From Phytophthora quininea (taxonomy: Eukaryota > Oomycota > Peronosporomycetes > Peronosporales > Peronosporaceae), in NCBI GenBank assembly GCA_011947345.1, contig JAAVTG010000540.1, forward strand, positions 1 through 64,000: a stretch of 64,000 bases of DNA, given 5' to 3'. Each line of letters starts with the position of its first letter. Position 1 is the stretch's first letter. The notes below the pieces were generated by a model. The model was not told the origin of the DNA and made no database searches. It was given only the letters and a program-made list of their open reading frames with translations. Shown piece by piece: positions 33,439-44,606 of this stretch. Made by a program: the position numbers and the translations under genes.

Positions 33439-33507
33439 TCCCCCGGCTAGACTTGAACCTGCGGCCTGGGGGTAGAGCTCCCCACTCTACAGCTGAGCTA
33501 CAGGGGA
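33439..33507 (-). tRNA. tRNA-like sequence (possible pseudo-tRNA or SINE head)
   Basis: On the minus strand TCCCCTG at the 5' side pairs with CGGGGGA at the 3' side (7 pairs, one G-T). TAGCTCAGCTGTAGAGT gives a good D arm and GGTTCAAGTC a T loop. The T stem has a mismatch, the anticodon stem can be drawn in two ways, and the total (69 nt) is short, so the anticodon is uncertain. A functional tRNA is less likely than a tRNA relic or SINE head. Confidence 0.4.
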
Positions 33508-34095
33508 GAGGATTAATATGCGGAAGAACACGCACCGACTGCGTCTATAATCGTACGGAATTTTGTACTTACAAGAACAGTATACAAAATTCTATATCCT
33601 TTCATTCAACATAGTGCAACGACTATTGTAACGGGGTTACACGAAAGTCATACCCGTGCGTTAACTTTGGAGGTTACACAAAACTCTGAACCGTGCGTAG
33701 AGTTTTGAAACTGTAGCCATTGACTCTCCACCACTCATTTGCATATTTCTTAGATTAACTATGCCATATAATTTAGTCTATACATTACAGCAACGTCAGA
33801 CAACAATTAAATTCAGTTCTATTTTTGCAGTTAATTATTGTTGTCCTTGTTTTAAGTGACACTGACTCTGCGAATCTTAGTTATGACACTGTACTTGGTT
33901 CTTGTATACGGAAGGTTGGAAGGATAAGGACATCGACTCAGGGAGTACTACGTCTCTTGTGTGATGTGCATACCTACATAGCCCCGCTGCAAGACTGATC
34001 GACAGGATTCGGCAGTAGCCCAGCCAGCAGTACAAAAATGTTATAGAGTAGTAGCATTTTTAGTACCACAAACAGTGATTTGAGCAAACTCCGAG
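33508..34095. other. AT-rich intergenic, nothing recognised
   Basis: About 0.6 kb with no frame, RNA or clear repeat that I can support. Confidence 0.35.
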
Positions 34096-34865
34096 TAACT
34101 TGTGTCCCAAAAGGGTTTTGTCGCGTCAAGAGTTGCTACATATAAACCCGTCTCGCAGGCCTATATATCGATGGCTGAGATTACTTCAGCGTTACGGACG
34201 CAGACCAGAATTGTGTGGCTGCTTATTCATCAACTTTCCGCGAGAGACGAGCTTCCTGCATCCCAGTCCGCTCTCTCTCAACCAGTTCCCAGTGAAGTTC
34301 CCGTTTGTGGATTATGTTAATCTGGAACTGCCGATCAATTTTCTCAATTTCCGACAAATTGCCCTTCTTAATTCTGACTACAAGATATTCATAAAGATTT
34401 TCTCGCATCGGATACGCGATCATATCGGCAACCTTGTACATTCAACTCAATTCGGTTTTGCACAATGAAGGTCCATCCATACAAATAGATGTAGCGGAAG
34501 CACTTAAGGTGGCGCAGCAAAATTTTTAGGAAACGCCCAAGCTCTCCTACCGGTCTTTAGAAAAGCGTATGATTCGCTCAGCCGAAAGTGATGACGATGG
34601 CTAGGAGTCTTCACACTGGAATCACCGCAATTTTTCTAGCTAACGGAAGCTAGTCCAAACCGATGATGATCACGAGTATATTACGGCAAGGGTGTTCCCT
34701 TCTACCACTCTTGTTCATCATAGCCATGGATGTGTTCTTCGACATGATGGAGGCAAGTCCTGCGTTCAAAGGTATCGCATTATCTGGAGTTAAGTGGTGT
34801 CACAATCGCCGATGGCATGCTGAATACTGCCCCAGCGACCTCGAAGAGCGCTGCCTCCGTTAGAA
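34096..34865 (+). mobile_element. Non-LTR reverse transcriptase fragment (plus strand)
   Basis: 34330-34465 encodes N-F-R-Q-I-A-L-L-N-S-D-Y-K-I-F ending T-Q-F-G-F, which is reverse-transcriptase motif region 1-2. Near 34555 comes F-R-K-A-Y-D-S-L, and at 34680-34760 R-Q-G-C-S-L-L-P-L-L-F-I-I-A-M-D-V-F-F, each in a different frame. Similarity ends before the catalytic D-D box. It is a short dead fragment from a family other than the two minus-strand LINEs. Confidence 0.6.
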
Positions 34866-35189
34866 AGGCTGTCGCCAAGTCCAATGATGCTTCGAGCGAT
34901 GCATCGCGCCGTGTGATACAGTCTGGACATCTACTCAGAGCGACGAGATAGAACTGACAGCTCTCGGAGCCCACGGTGTGTACTGTAGTAGCGACAAGGA
35001 CAGAGATTGCTTTACTGCCTGCTGAAGACGGGGTTGGACCAGTTCCAGTGGTCGACGTGGCCAGAGTGAGCGATGATGTTGACGTGACGACAGCACAACA
35101 CGTTTTACACGTTTTGGAAGTGGGGCTTCGAATGAGGTGACTGCGCAAGATGTGCGGAATGCTTGCATCTCCAGACGAACCCAAGGCGC
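34866..35189. other. Between two element remnants, nothing recognised
   Basis: A Ser/Thr-rich minus-strand frame covers 34780-35184, but it is probably a shadow of low-complexity DNA. Confidence 0.3.
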
Positions 35190-35680
35190 ATACGCAGGGA
35201 GTCTTCGAGCCATATCGCGATGGGTATCGCGGCCAAAGCTAGCGAGGTTCGCCATTACCATGATAGTTGGGGGAGCAGATTGATGTCTGCCGCTTCACGG
35301 CTCATGATTTCGATGTTTTTAGTGGAAAATTGCAAAACGGTTGAGATTAGCGCGCTTCATTGTTTTCAAAGAGCAGTGGAGGACCTGTACCGCCAGAAGC
35401 AGATTCCGATTCCCTCAGCCTACGAGAAGATCATGTCGAGCTTTTTATCAGGTTGAAGCGGATACAAGCGGCACAGTACCAGGCCGGTGGACCGCGAGAG
35501 TCTGGCAAGGACACACCGCCTTTTCGCGTTACCAGGAGATCTGCAAGTCAACACTGTGCTGCAAAGAGAAAACGGTGCGTTGTCGAGCTATCAGTGCTTC
35601 ACTTGGTTCACGAGACACAACAACGAGCTCATGCGGCTTCAACGTCAGCAGCAAAACGGCAACGACTAGAATAAAATAAT
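35190..35680 (+). mobile_element. Tyrosine-recombinase-type element fragment (Crypton/DIRS-like)
   Basis: Across two or three frames the segment reads A-V-E-D-L-Y-R-Q-K-Q-I-P-I-P-S-A-Y-E-K-I-M, then F-L-S-G-L-K-R, G-K-D-T, F-S-R-Y-Q-E-I-C-K-S and a later W-F-T-R-H-N-N-E-L-M-R-L. This order resembles the N-terminal part of the tyrosine recombinases of Crypton/DIRS-like elements that are common in Phytophthora (from memory). The catalytic R-H-R-Y part is absent. Confidence 0.4.
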
Positions 35681-37690
35681 TCAATCATATTGGGTAACTT
35701 TGAAATGCTATGAGGTTATTAGATAAATGATTATGCAGATAATGAAATCAGGTATAAAATAGTGGTCCTGTACTTCAATTCAGTAAACTCGGCCCGTTTT
35801 TGAGCATTCCCTTTCTCCAGGCTTCGAGTGAATATCGTGAAGTCAGTCTCCTTTTCCCTGGTCGTGACGACTCTGATACTTGGCGACAAGAGGATTAACA
35901 CGTAACCAGAATGCCGTTACCTGGAATATGGGCAAGGGCAGTGTCGGAAGTTAAAGCAGCGTCTCTCATGCTTTTGGATCTCTCAATAAAAGTTTGGGAC
36001 TAGCAGTGGCAAAACCACATTTTGTAGCGCAACGCACTGAATTAACTGTAGCTATCGTTTTGCCCAGGCTAAGATTTGATGCCGAGCACGCTTGGCCAAC
36101 TATCAAGTCGTTTGTAGAAACCAATAACCGGATCCGCAACTTCGTTCGGAAAGGTTCGCTCGAAAAGCCAACAAGGAATGTAAAGGCTGGTTATGTCGTC
36201 TGGTTCATCCAACATATCGAGCTCGATAGTGGCTTGTGAAGAGCTAGATAGCGTGTGTGGGTCGCGGAAAACATTTCTTTTTAATCAGGACGATTTATAT
36301 ACATGTTAAACTACATCTGATCGATCGACAACCAGAACATTATTTTTAGTTGATCCGTTAATGGAAAAAAATACGCACACACATGTCCATATTGTGCCGC
36401 GCAATCTCCCACTTCGGATTCTATCACCCTATACCTCTACATCACCTGTCTTTTCACACTATAAGAATGTATAGACCAAAATTATATTCAAATTTCAATG
36501 CCAAAACGAATTATATTAGACTGTCAACATACCAGAGACGCTGCGACTACGGGAAAACCAAAGAAAGAACTGTTACTTAACTGCCCAAAATTGAAGGGTT
36601 TATTACAACATCCTTTATACTAACAGTGCCCAGACTAATGAGCCTTTCCGCCCCCATCACCCTAACCACGTAACCGATATCTTTCTTCAGCTCGTCTTGA
36701 GCTACATGCTTCATATTCAATCGGTTTACAATCGAACAGAAATACGCCATTAACCGTGACAACCGTGACCCCGCGTCCAGCAAATTTTGTATCCAAGCTC
36801 AGCGACCTCACCTTACTGTCCAGAGTTTATGGAGCCGAGTCGTCAGGTACTTTTGCCAACACAAAATATTAAATATTATTTCCATTCAGACTCTTTCTCA
36901 TCCTTGAAAAGCGCAAAATCACAAATCCATACTAACTTGTCTCGCCCAATGCAAACACCCAATGACAACACGAAAACCTTGGCCTGAGTGACCTGGTTCA
37001 ACGCCTTGATCCGCCGCATATATATGACATAGCTATCCATAATATCCCTAGTATCCTCCATGGTATTGTCTCAATATATTGGAGTGATACTGGCAGATTA
37101 GTTCCTGCAGCCTTGGTGACGACCGGATATTCATCTGCAGTGCGGCTATATGTTGATTGCGCAGCACCTTGATCGAATTCCCCCATCGAACATGCAAGTG
37201 TGCCTGCTCTGTCTCTGCCAACCTCTCCAATCGTTGTCATAACAGCCCGACGGCCTCTTCAGCAGGCATCAGCAAACTCGAATTGCTTCTCCAGGTACTT
37301 GCAATGTTCATTTATCCGTCGACGAATTTCTTGTTGCTGTTCGGGCTGCGTAGCATGACGTCCATTCTGCACTCGTACGTACTACGATGATCTTGCTGGC
37401 GTCACCGTCTCATGATAAGCACCATCAGCTTGCTAAGTATAAGCTTTGGCTTGGCGCTTGATATCTCTGTCCGGTATCGTAGCCATCGTCGTGGTCGTCT
37501 CCTGGAGCTGCAGGACGACGTCCATATACGGCGGCAGCGGCGCGTACATGGATACCGACACCCCATCGTCGGGTGGGACACCATCGCTTCGTCGACTTCT
37601 TCCATGCTGGCAGTGACTTCTCTGCTAAAAACATATTTGCTGTGAAATGAAATGAAATTAGTTACAAGTTCGCGTAACCGAAGTTATGCC
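35681..37690. other. AT-rich 2 kb, only short ORFs
   Basis: An 81-codon frame at 35994-36239 is the longest coding-looking piece and has no motif I know. The remainder (36.3-37.4 kb) is AT-rich and lacks credible genes. The right end is probably the 3' flank of the LINE that follows. Confidence 0.35.
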
Positions 37691-40045
37691 TGCCCTAGAC
37701 TCAATTTAGCCAGTCGGCGGCATAGAGTGGTGTCTGCATATGTCGGGTCTCCCGCTGCGGGTAGTGAGTCCGTGATCGATGTCAAAAGCGTCTTCCATCA
37801 GTTCTTGTCCAGTGCGAGTTGTCGGAGGTCGTCGAGGTTTTGAGCGCAGCGGAGGCGGTAGCCGCAGCTACTGGATACGAGGTCGGCGTCTAGTACTGAT
37901 GACAGTGTGGTGCGTGGTCGTCCGCTCCATTTGTCTACGTCGCTCGGAGCGAAAAATGCCGCCATTTGGGTGCTCGCTGGGATATCGGGGCGGCGCAGGA
38001 TGTGGCCAAAGAGGCCCTATCGAGACGTCGTGATTCAGTATCGTAGCGGTCTTTCTCGGCAGATTTTGTACAGGGTCTGGTTGGCGACGTGACGGGGATA
38101 CCGGATCTGAAGTACGTTGCGTAGTTGGCGGCGGTGGAAGCTCTCGAGCTTACGCGGCTCCGTTGTCGTCATGGCCCATGTGCCACAGTTGTATAGGAGA
38201 ATCGGCAGGACGAAGCAGTTGTAGAGCCGGATCCAAGTCTTCTCAGTCGTGGAGTGTGGCCGTATCCAAACGGACCAGAGGCGGTTGAGTGCCGCTGCAG
38301 CGAGGGTCTTTCGGCGTGCGATATCTTCAGTGTCGCCAAGCAGGGAGCCCAGTTTCTTGGTGGAGCGCCACGTCTCTTCGGCAGCTCTTTCGTGTCGGAT
38401 CTCGCCTGCTGAGCGAACATGGTGAAGTCTGTCTTAGAAACATTCATCTGAAGCGACCATCTTGCAAGGATAGCTGATGCGCGGTCGAGGATAAGATCAA
38501 CCGCTGCGGGGTCTCGGCAGATGAAATCTGCATCGTCTGCGTAGATCACATTCTGTTCCAGGAGCTTGTATGGGAAATCTAATTCACTGGCTACATCTTG
38601 AAGTGCTGCTTCCATGTAAACTACAAATAAAACGGGTGAAAGTGAGTCCCCTTGCGGGGTACCGGTGTTACTTCCGAAGAGTTCCAGTGTTTGCAGCCTG
38701 ATCGGAGCGCCAGAGTCTTGCTGGACAGGAGCGCACGGATGATCCGGATGTCGTCTTCGGTCAGGATCGTCTCGACAACCGATAGTATCTTGGATCTGTC
38801 GATGGTATCGAAAGCTTTGGAGAGGTCAATGCCGAGAATGTGGATGCGCTCCCGGTATCGTTGTGCTCGCGCACAGATCTATCGGTGGGTCCAAACGACG
38901 TCCGCGGTGTTTCGACTTTTCCGGAACCCTCTTTAGTGCGACGACAGGAAGCGGTCGACAGCTGCGGATATTCGGGGTAGTACGACCAGCGAGACGGCTT
39001 TCCGGATGCTGTTGAGTAGAACGATAGGCCGGAGGTTGGAGCATTCACCGCGGGGCTTATTCGGCTTCGGGAGGCATAATAGCGTTCCCTCTCCGAGGTC
39101 GAGCGGTTCCCCGCGCTCAAAGCTCCGGTTGATGAGGGCCGCTATCCTTGGCGCAATCACGCCAGCCCCGTATTTGAGGAGCTCGGCTGGAATCGCGACG
39201 GGACCGGATGCCCGGCGGTTGTTCAGTTGTCGGAGTGCGTGACGGATTTCTTCTAGTGAGATGGGTTGGTTGAGCGCTCTGGTCTCCAGGTTTGGCGCGA
39301 TCGGGGAGCGCTCGGGAGTGTCAAATTGTTGCTTAAAATGAGCGCGGATACGAGTGTTAGTTGTTGCTTGGTGGACTATATACTTACCGTTGGAGTCGCG
39401 GAGAAGAAGGGGTTCAGTGTGTCTGGGTCTGATCACTCGGAAAGCTTCGTAGAATTGAGCTGTATCGCTGAGACTTTCGATTCGCATTGTCTTCTCGAGT
39501 TCTACGTAGGCGAGGTCGCGGCAGCGAAACTTGATCTGGTGCAGGACGGCGTTGCGCACGCGGCGAAGAGCTGCAGTATCGGCACTAAGATCGTTGTAAA
39601 TTCGTACCTGTATGGCTCGTTGCTGTGACGATAGCTCTCGGAGAATGGCGTCGTTGTATCGGTGGATCCTTCGACCGGGGTGTTGAACTCCACCGTCTTT
39701 TCGGCGGTGGCGCGAATGGCGTTGAGTGCTGCCTTCCATTGCGTCGCTATCGGGAGTTTGTCCGTGCCAGTCGTCGGCGCCAAAGCTTTTAGTGCCGCAG
39801 TGTGTTTGTCTCGTGTTGGTTCGTCGTGAATCAATTGGTCGCGAGCGAGTTGGATCGGGGCACTGGTATGTCGACGGGTTCTGAAGCGTAGTCTTGGGCA
39901 TGTTGGAGTAGGAAGTCCGCTGTAACGAGCTTGTGGTCGGAAACAGTGCCTGTTCCTCCCCATGATTGCACTTCCATGCAGAGCTGCCGGCAGTTGATCT
40001 GGCAAAGGATATAGTCGATTTGGTTGTAGGTGCAGTAATACTTTA
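37690..40045 (-). mobile_element. 5'-truncated LINE with endonuclease tail and reverse transcriptase
   Basis: Read on the minus strand, it begins inside the C-terminus of an EEP-type endonuclease (Q-I-D-Y-I-L ... S-D-H-K-L-V, about 39930-40030). A 322-codon open frame (38933-39901) follows with R-P-I-V-L-L-N-S-I-R, then after a frame change L-E-Q-N-V-I-Y-A-D-D-A-D-F near 38540, the catalytic Y-A-D-D box. The post-polymerase region (R-R-Q-L-R-N-V-L near 38130) runs to about 37.7 kb. The missing 5' half is typical of incomplete reverse transcription. It differs from the 25-28 kb LINE (F-A-D-D). Confidence 0.75.
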
Positions 40046-41640
40046 GTTAGTTACTAAAGACCAAACGTTTCTGTATTGTGCCGCATTGCAGATATTCTAG
40101 CGCTTGACACCGTTGTTTGGTATTCGCAATTACTGGGCACATGAAGATGCTACAACAAACGAAACGGGCCCTTAGTTTCGACGTCATGCCAACCCACAGT
40201 GACCTTACTAATGAGCTTCTCACCCTCACCTTTAAACGTGGTGGTTAGGAGAAATGAGCCCCTGTCAGCTGCACCGCATCGCAACAAACGCCACGGTGAC
40301 CCTTCTCCAACATATCCTTCTCCATTTAATTACCAAAACGCCACTGGTCGTCTCGCCTGCTGATGGCGCTCAGCTAGCCACGAAAATGCCCCCTCTCCAT
40401 AATCAACGATAAGATCACCATCACGGTAGCGGAATTTTCATGATCGTCACCATTGTGACGAATATGTGGTAAATCTACATCTGTTGGTTTGTACGCATAA
40501 CATAGTGGCATTTCGTCACCCCAATAAATTTGAAAAGATATGGACTTTGTTGTCCCGCTGATTTGCCCTCCCTATCATATCTCTGAAGAAGCCCGTTCGG
40601 GTTTAGTGAAGATTCTAGCGGGGTGATGTTTTTTTTCAATCCATCTTGGAAATTCATTAAGCATGGATTGTTGGAATCATTGGAGCACTTTTGAATGTCT
40701 TCATTTGAAGGTAATTTATCTATATGTTTGTTTAATGCACCTCTGCTCGTTTAAACCGCATCAATGAAGCCCTCCCATCTACCAAGCTTATTGCACAAAT
40801 TTGCGGAAGATATACCAACAAAATAATCCAGCAATGCTTCGGATCCTTGTTTACCGTAGTAGGAGTCCTTCTTGTTGGAAGTCAATGCGACCAGTTTCGT
40901 CTGGACTTGTCCGAAAAAACTTGCTTTGTCTCCTTCTTTTTCGTGCTGGGGTTTGATGTTCAATTTCCGATATCACTACCGTCAACTTCACCAAATTATG
41001 AAGTCAGAGAACGTCACCTATATGGGAGCACGGTACAATTTTGAAATCAGTGCAATGACGATAATCCGGCTGCATGCGAGTATCTGCTGTCGTTGTGATC
41101 GCTTTCCACAGATAGATATTTTACAGCACGCTCTCCTTGATCATACAGCACATTATCTACTGTTCATCCGCTCGGACATGCCGTTCTGCTGGGGGTTGTA
41201 AAGTAGCATGAACTGTTACTTGGTCGCGTCCATTGCCACGCTTTGATATTCACCACTATTGTCACTTCGAAGCAACTGACCTTCACCCCAGCAATAAGGT
41301 CTTTAATAACCTTTACAGATGTGTCCAATAATTCACTCTTCTTCCGCATTGGGTAGATCGTCCCCTAACGAATCTTCATCGTGATGAACGTCACAATGTA
41401 GTTGTAACCGGACTTTGATGTTAGTGTGACGTCTGATCACATGGTTACACCGATGCATCTGATCTCCCTGGCGTCTAGCTCATCCTTGCTAGAGTTGGTT
41501 TTCCTGCGGGCTTGCTGGTCTGTCTTGAGATGTCCATGGTCGATTGGGCGGATCGCCACAGGAGGTTGAACAGGCAAATTCATTTGTATTAATGATAGTC
41601 TCTCTTTAGATTTTAACGGGTATTCCATGTAGTCGCTCTA
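40046..41640. other. Intergenic, nothing recognised
   Basis: 1.6 kb with short frames on both strands but no family resemblance. Presumably remnant repetitive DNA between the LINE and the GGTACC-rich repeat. Confidence 0.3.
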
Positions 41641-41659
41641 TCGATTTTTTTACTGGGAT

Positions 41660-42240
41660 AGGAGAGGAGCGTATAGTCCAGCCCGGTATGGTACCGATAT
41701 ACTGATACAATACCGGTGGCAACGGGGTAGCCCCTTCTATTCGCACACCGGTGTCATTAATTCGACCGTACCGCAATGATTGCACCCCGCAGGGTGTTTT
41801 GTGTGGAGCTTCTATTCGGATCCCTTCTCGCTGAATAGAAGCTCCTTTGTAGCCGTGGTTACCGTTTTAGTGCCGATATACTGGTGCCAAAGCGTGGTCG
41901 TCGCCGTACCGGTTCAGTACCGACACCTATAAAGGGCAGATAGCGCGGCTGCGAAGCAGGCGCACTAGATGCCTGTCATCGCAGCCTAGCGGCTTGATCA
42001 AAGCCTATCCCAGCCTTCGCGAAGCCCTAGTCCTGAGAGATTAGCCCAGCCCAAGTTTACCTTTAATGTCAATGATGGTCACTACCGGTAATTACCAGTA
42101 CGATATTGCTTCTATACGGCCATCCTAGTTTGTTTGTATTTGCCAACCTGCCAATATTCTCACATATCCACGAGGGCAGATCGCGCGGCTGTGAAGAAGG
42201 CGCGCTAGATGCCGAAAAATACATATCACCGGTACCAGTG
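41660..42240. repeat. GGTACCGATATACTG-type repeat region with 40-base direct repeats
   Basis: A 40-base unit with core GCGCGGCTG occurs at 41934-41973 and 42174-42213 with about four differences. CCGATATACTG recurs near 41695 and 41875, and ACCGGT-type palindromes are frequent, as at 18.7-18.9 kb. It looks like a structured non-autonomous element. Confidence 0.45.
41805..41845. repeat. Perfect 13-bp stem hairpin
   Basis: GGAGCTTCTATTC (41805-41817) and GAATAGAAGCTCC (41833-41845) are exact reverse complements around a 15-base loop, inside the repeat region above. Confidence 0.6.
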
Positions 42241-42532
42241 TTTAAAAGAAATCCTCTCAGTGTTCGCCGAAATAATTGTGTGGAATCAAAAGGCCTCTGC
42301 AATTCGGTTGTTCAAAATAATATCTCTCTTTCACTCTTCGGAAATTCAACCACACAACTGTGTGGATGCGTGTCGTCGTTGATCACCAGAATTCACCACT
42401 ATCGTCACTTGGTCGCCGTGTCATCTTCTGTAACGTCACAAGGCTCTTTGGGCTCTGTTGCTGGTGCTTTCATTTCATAAAATTCACAGTAAACCGAACT
42501 GTGAATTGTCTGATCTCATCTTCTAATTCCGC

Positions 42533-43860
42533 TCAACTCTGAATTGCACTCCATAGATTGTCAGCGGTTGCAGATGAAAGTTTCTGCTGTTGATATACGC
42601 AGCTTCCGTCCGTCAGCGTTTCACTCAGTAACAAATTCTCGAGAGCTTGGTTGAGATCCTGGCGACTTTGCTTGTACATCGTGAAGACCATCTCAGTAAG
42701 CACACCCAATTCGTGATACCGTTCTTGGTCCATAGCTTCGTCTAGCGGTCCACTCGAGACATTAGGGATCGATTTAGTGTGACTTCTTATCAAACACCCG
42801 GTGGTACCGTCGGGAAGTGTAGTTGGAGCTACCGTAGAGCAACCTTCGAACGTGATCAGTGAATGCGACGACCTACCGTCGTCCGGATGGAAAACACTCA
42901 TCATGGCGCACCACACGTACACAATGCGACCTTGTTGCTGGAACCGCTTCATCACCGAGACCAGTTCTGCGTTCGTCACTCCGTTTGACTCGTTCTTCAC
43001 AGGCAACGGAAGGGTGAGCGTCGAAATGATCGTGTCCTCGGTTTGTCTGAGAAGATAGAGGTTCGTGTCGAGGAGTTTCAGTTTTCCCTGAGGAAATGCC
43101 TTCCACACGACGTCGTCCACTGTTTTGTAGTTGAAGGGCATAAACCGCTTCTCCTTGAACTCCACGTGCATTCCTTCTACCGGTGAGTACTTCAGAATAG
43201 CATCGTCTCCGATATCCACCGTCGGGTTGGTATCGCTTAGCCCTCCTTCCAAGAGGATAGCGTCCACGAAGGTACACCTTGAATTCACGTCAAGCAACAT
43301 TTCTCCCAGCAGTTGGCTCGAGTGTTGGACGTGGACACCAGGTAGGTCGTTGCAGATCTGAAGTCGACCACAACTTCGACTCTTGTGAATCAATCGCTCG
43401 AAACGCTTGACCAGTTGCAGTTGAGACTTGACCATGTCTCGGAGCTTGGCGTTCTCCACCTCGGACTTGGCTTTCTCGCCTCGTGGTCTCTTGGCAATAC
43501 GTTCCCAGATCGACAGCTTGTCACTACCAGTAGTCGACATCGTGTTGTTTGGCGTCACTTGTCGACGTTGATTCTTCAGCGTCAACGTCTCGATCGTCGC
43601 TTCCAGCTCCTCGGCTTGAACGCGCAGATCCATCAACTCTTCTTTCTGTCGCTGGCTGTAATTTTTCGTGCACTTCCTTTTTTCGTGGCTGGGTCTAGCA
43701 GGGTCACGGCACTGGCCGCAGAGCGAGGACTGTCTCCAGCATGGTTCGAGTCCGTTATGGCGGACGAGTCAAACTCTTGACAAGACGGAATCAAGTTCTG
43801 TACCGCGGATGGATCTACCCAAAAGTCGAGGTCTTGTAGCTCGTCCGTAGCCAAGTCCAT
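42533..43860 (-). CDS. M96-like protein, one frame break in the basic region
   Basis: The start is placed at the ATG at 43860 by analogy with the 28.3-29.6 kb copy (D-L-A-T-D-E-L-Q-D-L-D-F-W-V). The N-terminal frame is lost within the T-run 43678-43683 (A-run on the coding strand). The rest is open from about 43665 to 42533: L-R-V-Q-A-E-E-L, W-E-R-I-A-K-R-P-R-G-E-K (R-P where the sister copies have R-Q), K-R-F-M-P-F-N-Y, V-M-K-R-F, I-V-Y-V-W, L-L-L-S-E-T-L. The break is at a different A-run from the one in the 29 kb copy. It is divergent from the WLGC gene that starts at 44607. Confidence 0.75.
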
Positions 43861-44606
43861 AGTGCCTAGTTGTTGCTCTGGCATTTTTGGCTTACAAGAC
43901 GATCTCTGCTGTAGCGAGACTAGTTCAGATTGACGGGCTTGTTTCTTTGTCAGACCTGAGTGGCTTGGTTCAGATTGCGCTGCGAACGGCGCTCAGTGAT
44001 TACCATAATTGCGGACACATCGCCAGCCGTTAGCGTCTTATCTGAGGCCATCTCCTTGTTGCGATGAATCTCAGGATAAAACTGCCTAGTGCCATCAATA
44101 TATGTGTCCCTGATGAACACCTCAATGAGTTATGCTGTGTATGACCGGAAGACCGGAAGAATGCGCATGAAATATGCTCAGGTGTCGTGATTTCGCAATG
44201 ATCGGGGCACGTGAATATTGCGGCCTGGATCAGCGAGCTCTTCCAGTAAAGCACATGCTCATCCAGGCTCGTGTTTTTGGGTGAAGGTCATCTATTCTTT
44301 GTTATTGTTAACAAATATACTCCTGAGATCGCTAGAGGCTGTGCCTTATAAGCTTCGGTATGCCTTATTGTTGTGCTTGCTCTGTGAGCGCTTGTGGTGT
44401 TGTAACTTCATAAACACATGAGAGGTCACCAATTCTCCCATGCGGTGGTGTTAGATGCTTCATGTACACGCGGTGGGGTTATCCAGGCTCCTGCTACTTG
44501 AGAGTATCATTTCAGAGCGGTGGTTGTTGCACGTTTTATAGGGCAGTAAAAATATACCATGTGACTTCATGGTGCAGACGCAACCGAATTGACTATCCAA
44601 GTTGCG
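43861..44606. promoter_or_regulatory. Shared upstream region between M96-like gene and WLGC gene
   Basis: The first ~300 bases repeat the conserved M96 upstream block (GTTCAGATTGCGCTGCGAAC, CACATCGCCAGCCGTTAGCG). At the position of the initiator-like word found in the 29.6 kb copy this copy reads CGTCAATCTGAACT, with one changed base. The remaining ~340 bases lead to the WLGC start. The same arrangement is present, shorter, at 29.6-30.1 kb. Confidence 0.45.

Noticed and set aside
34780..35184. Ser/Thr-rich minus-strand frame
   Set aside because: Looks like low-complexity antisense between two element remnants; no supporting motif.
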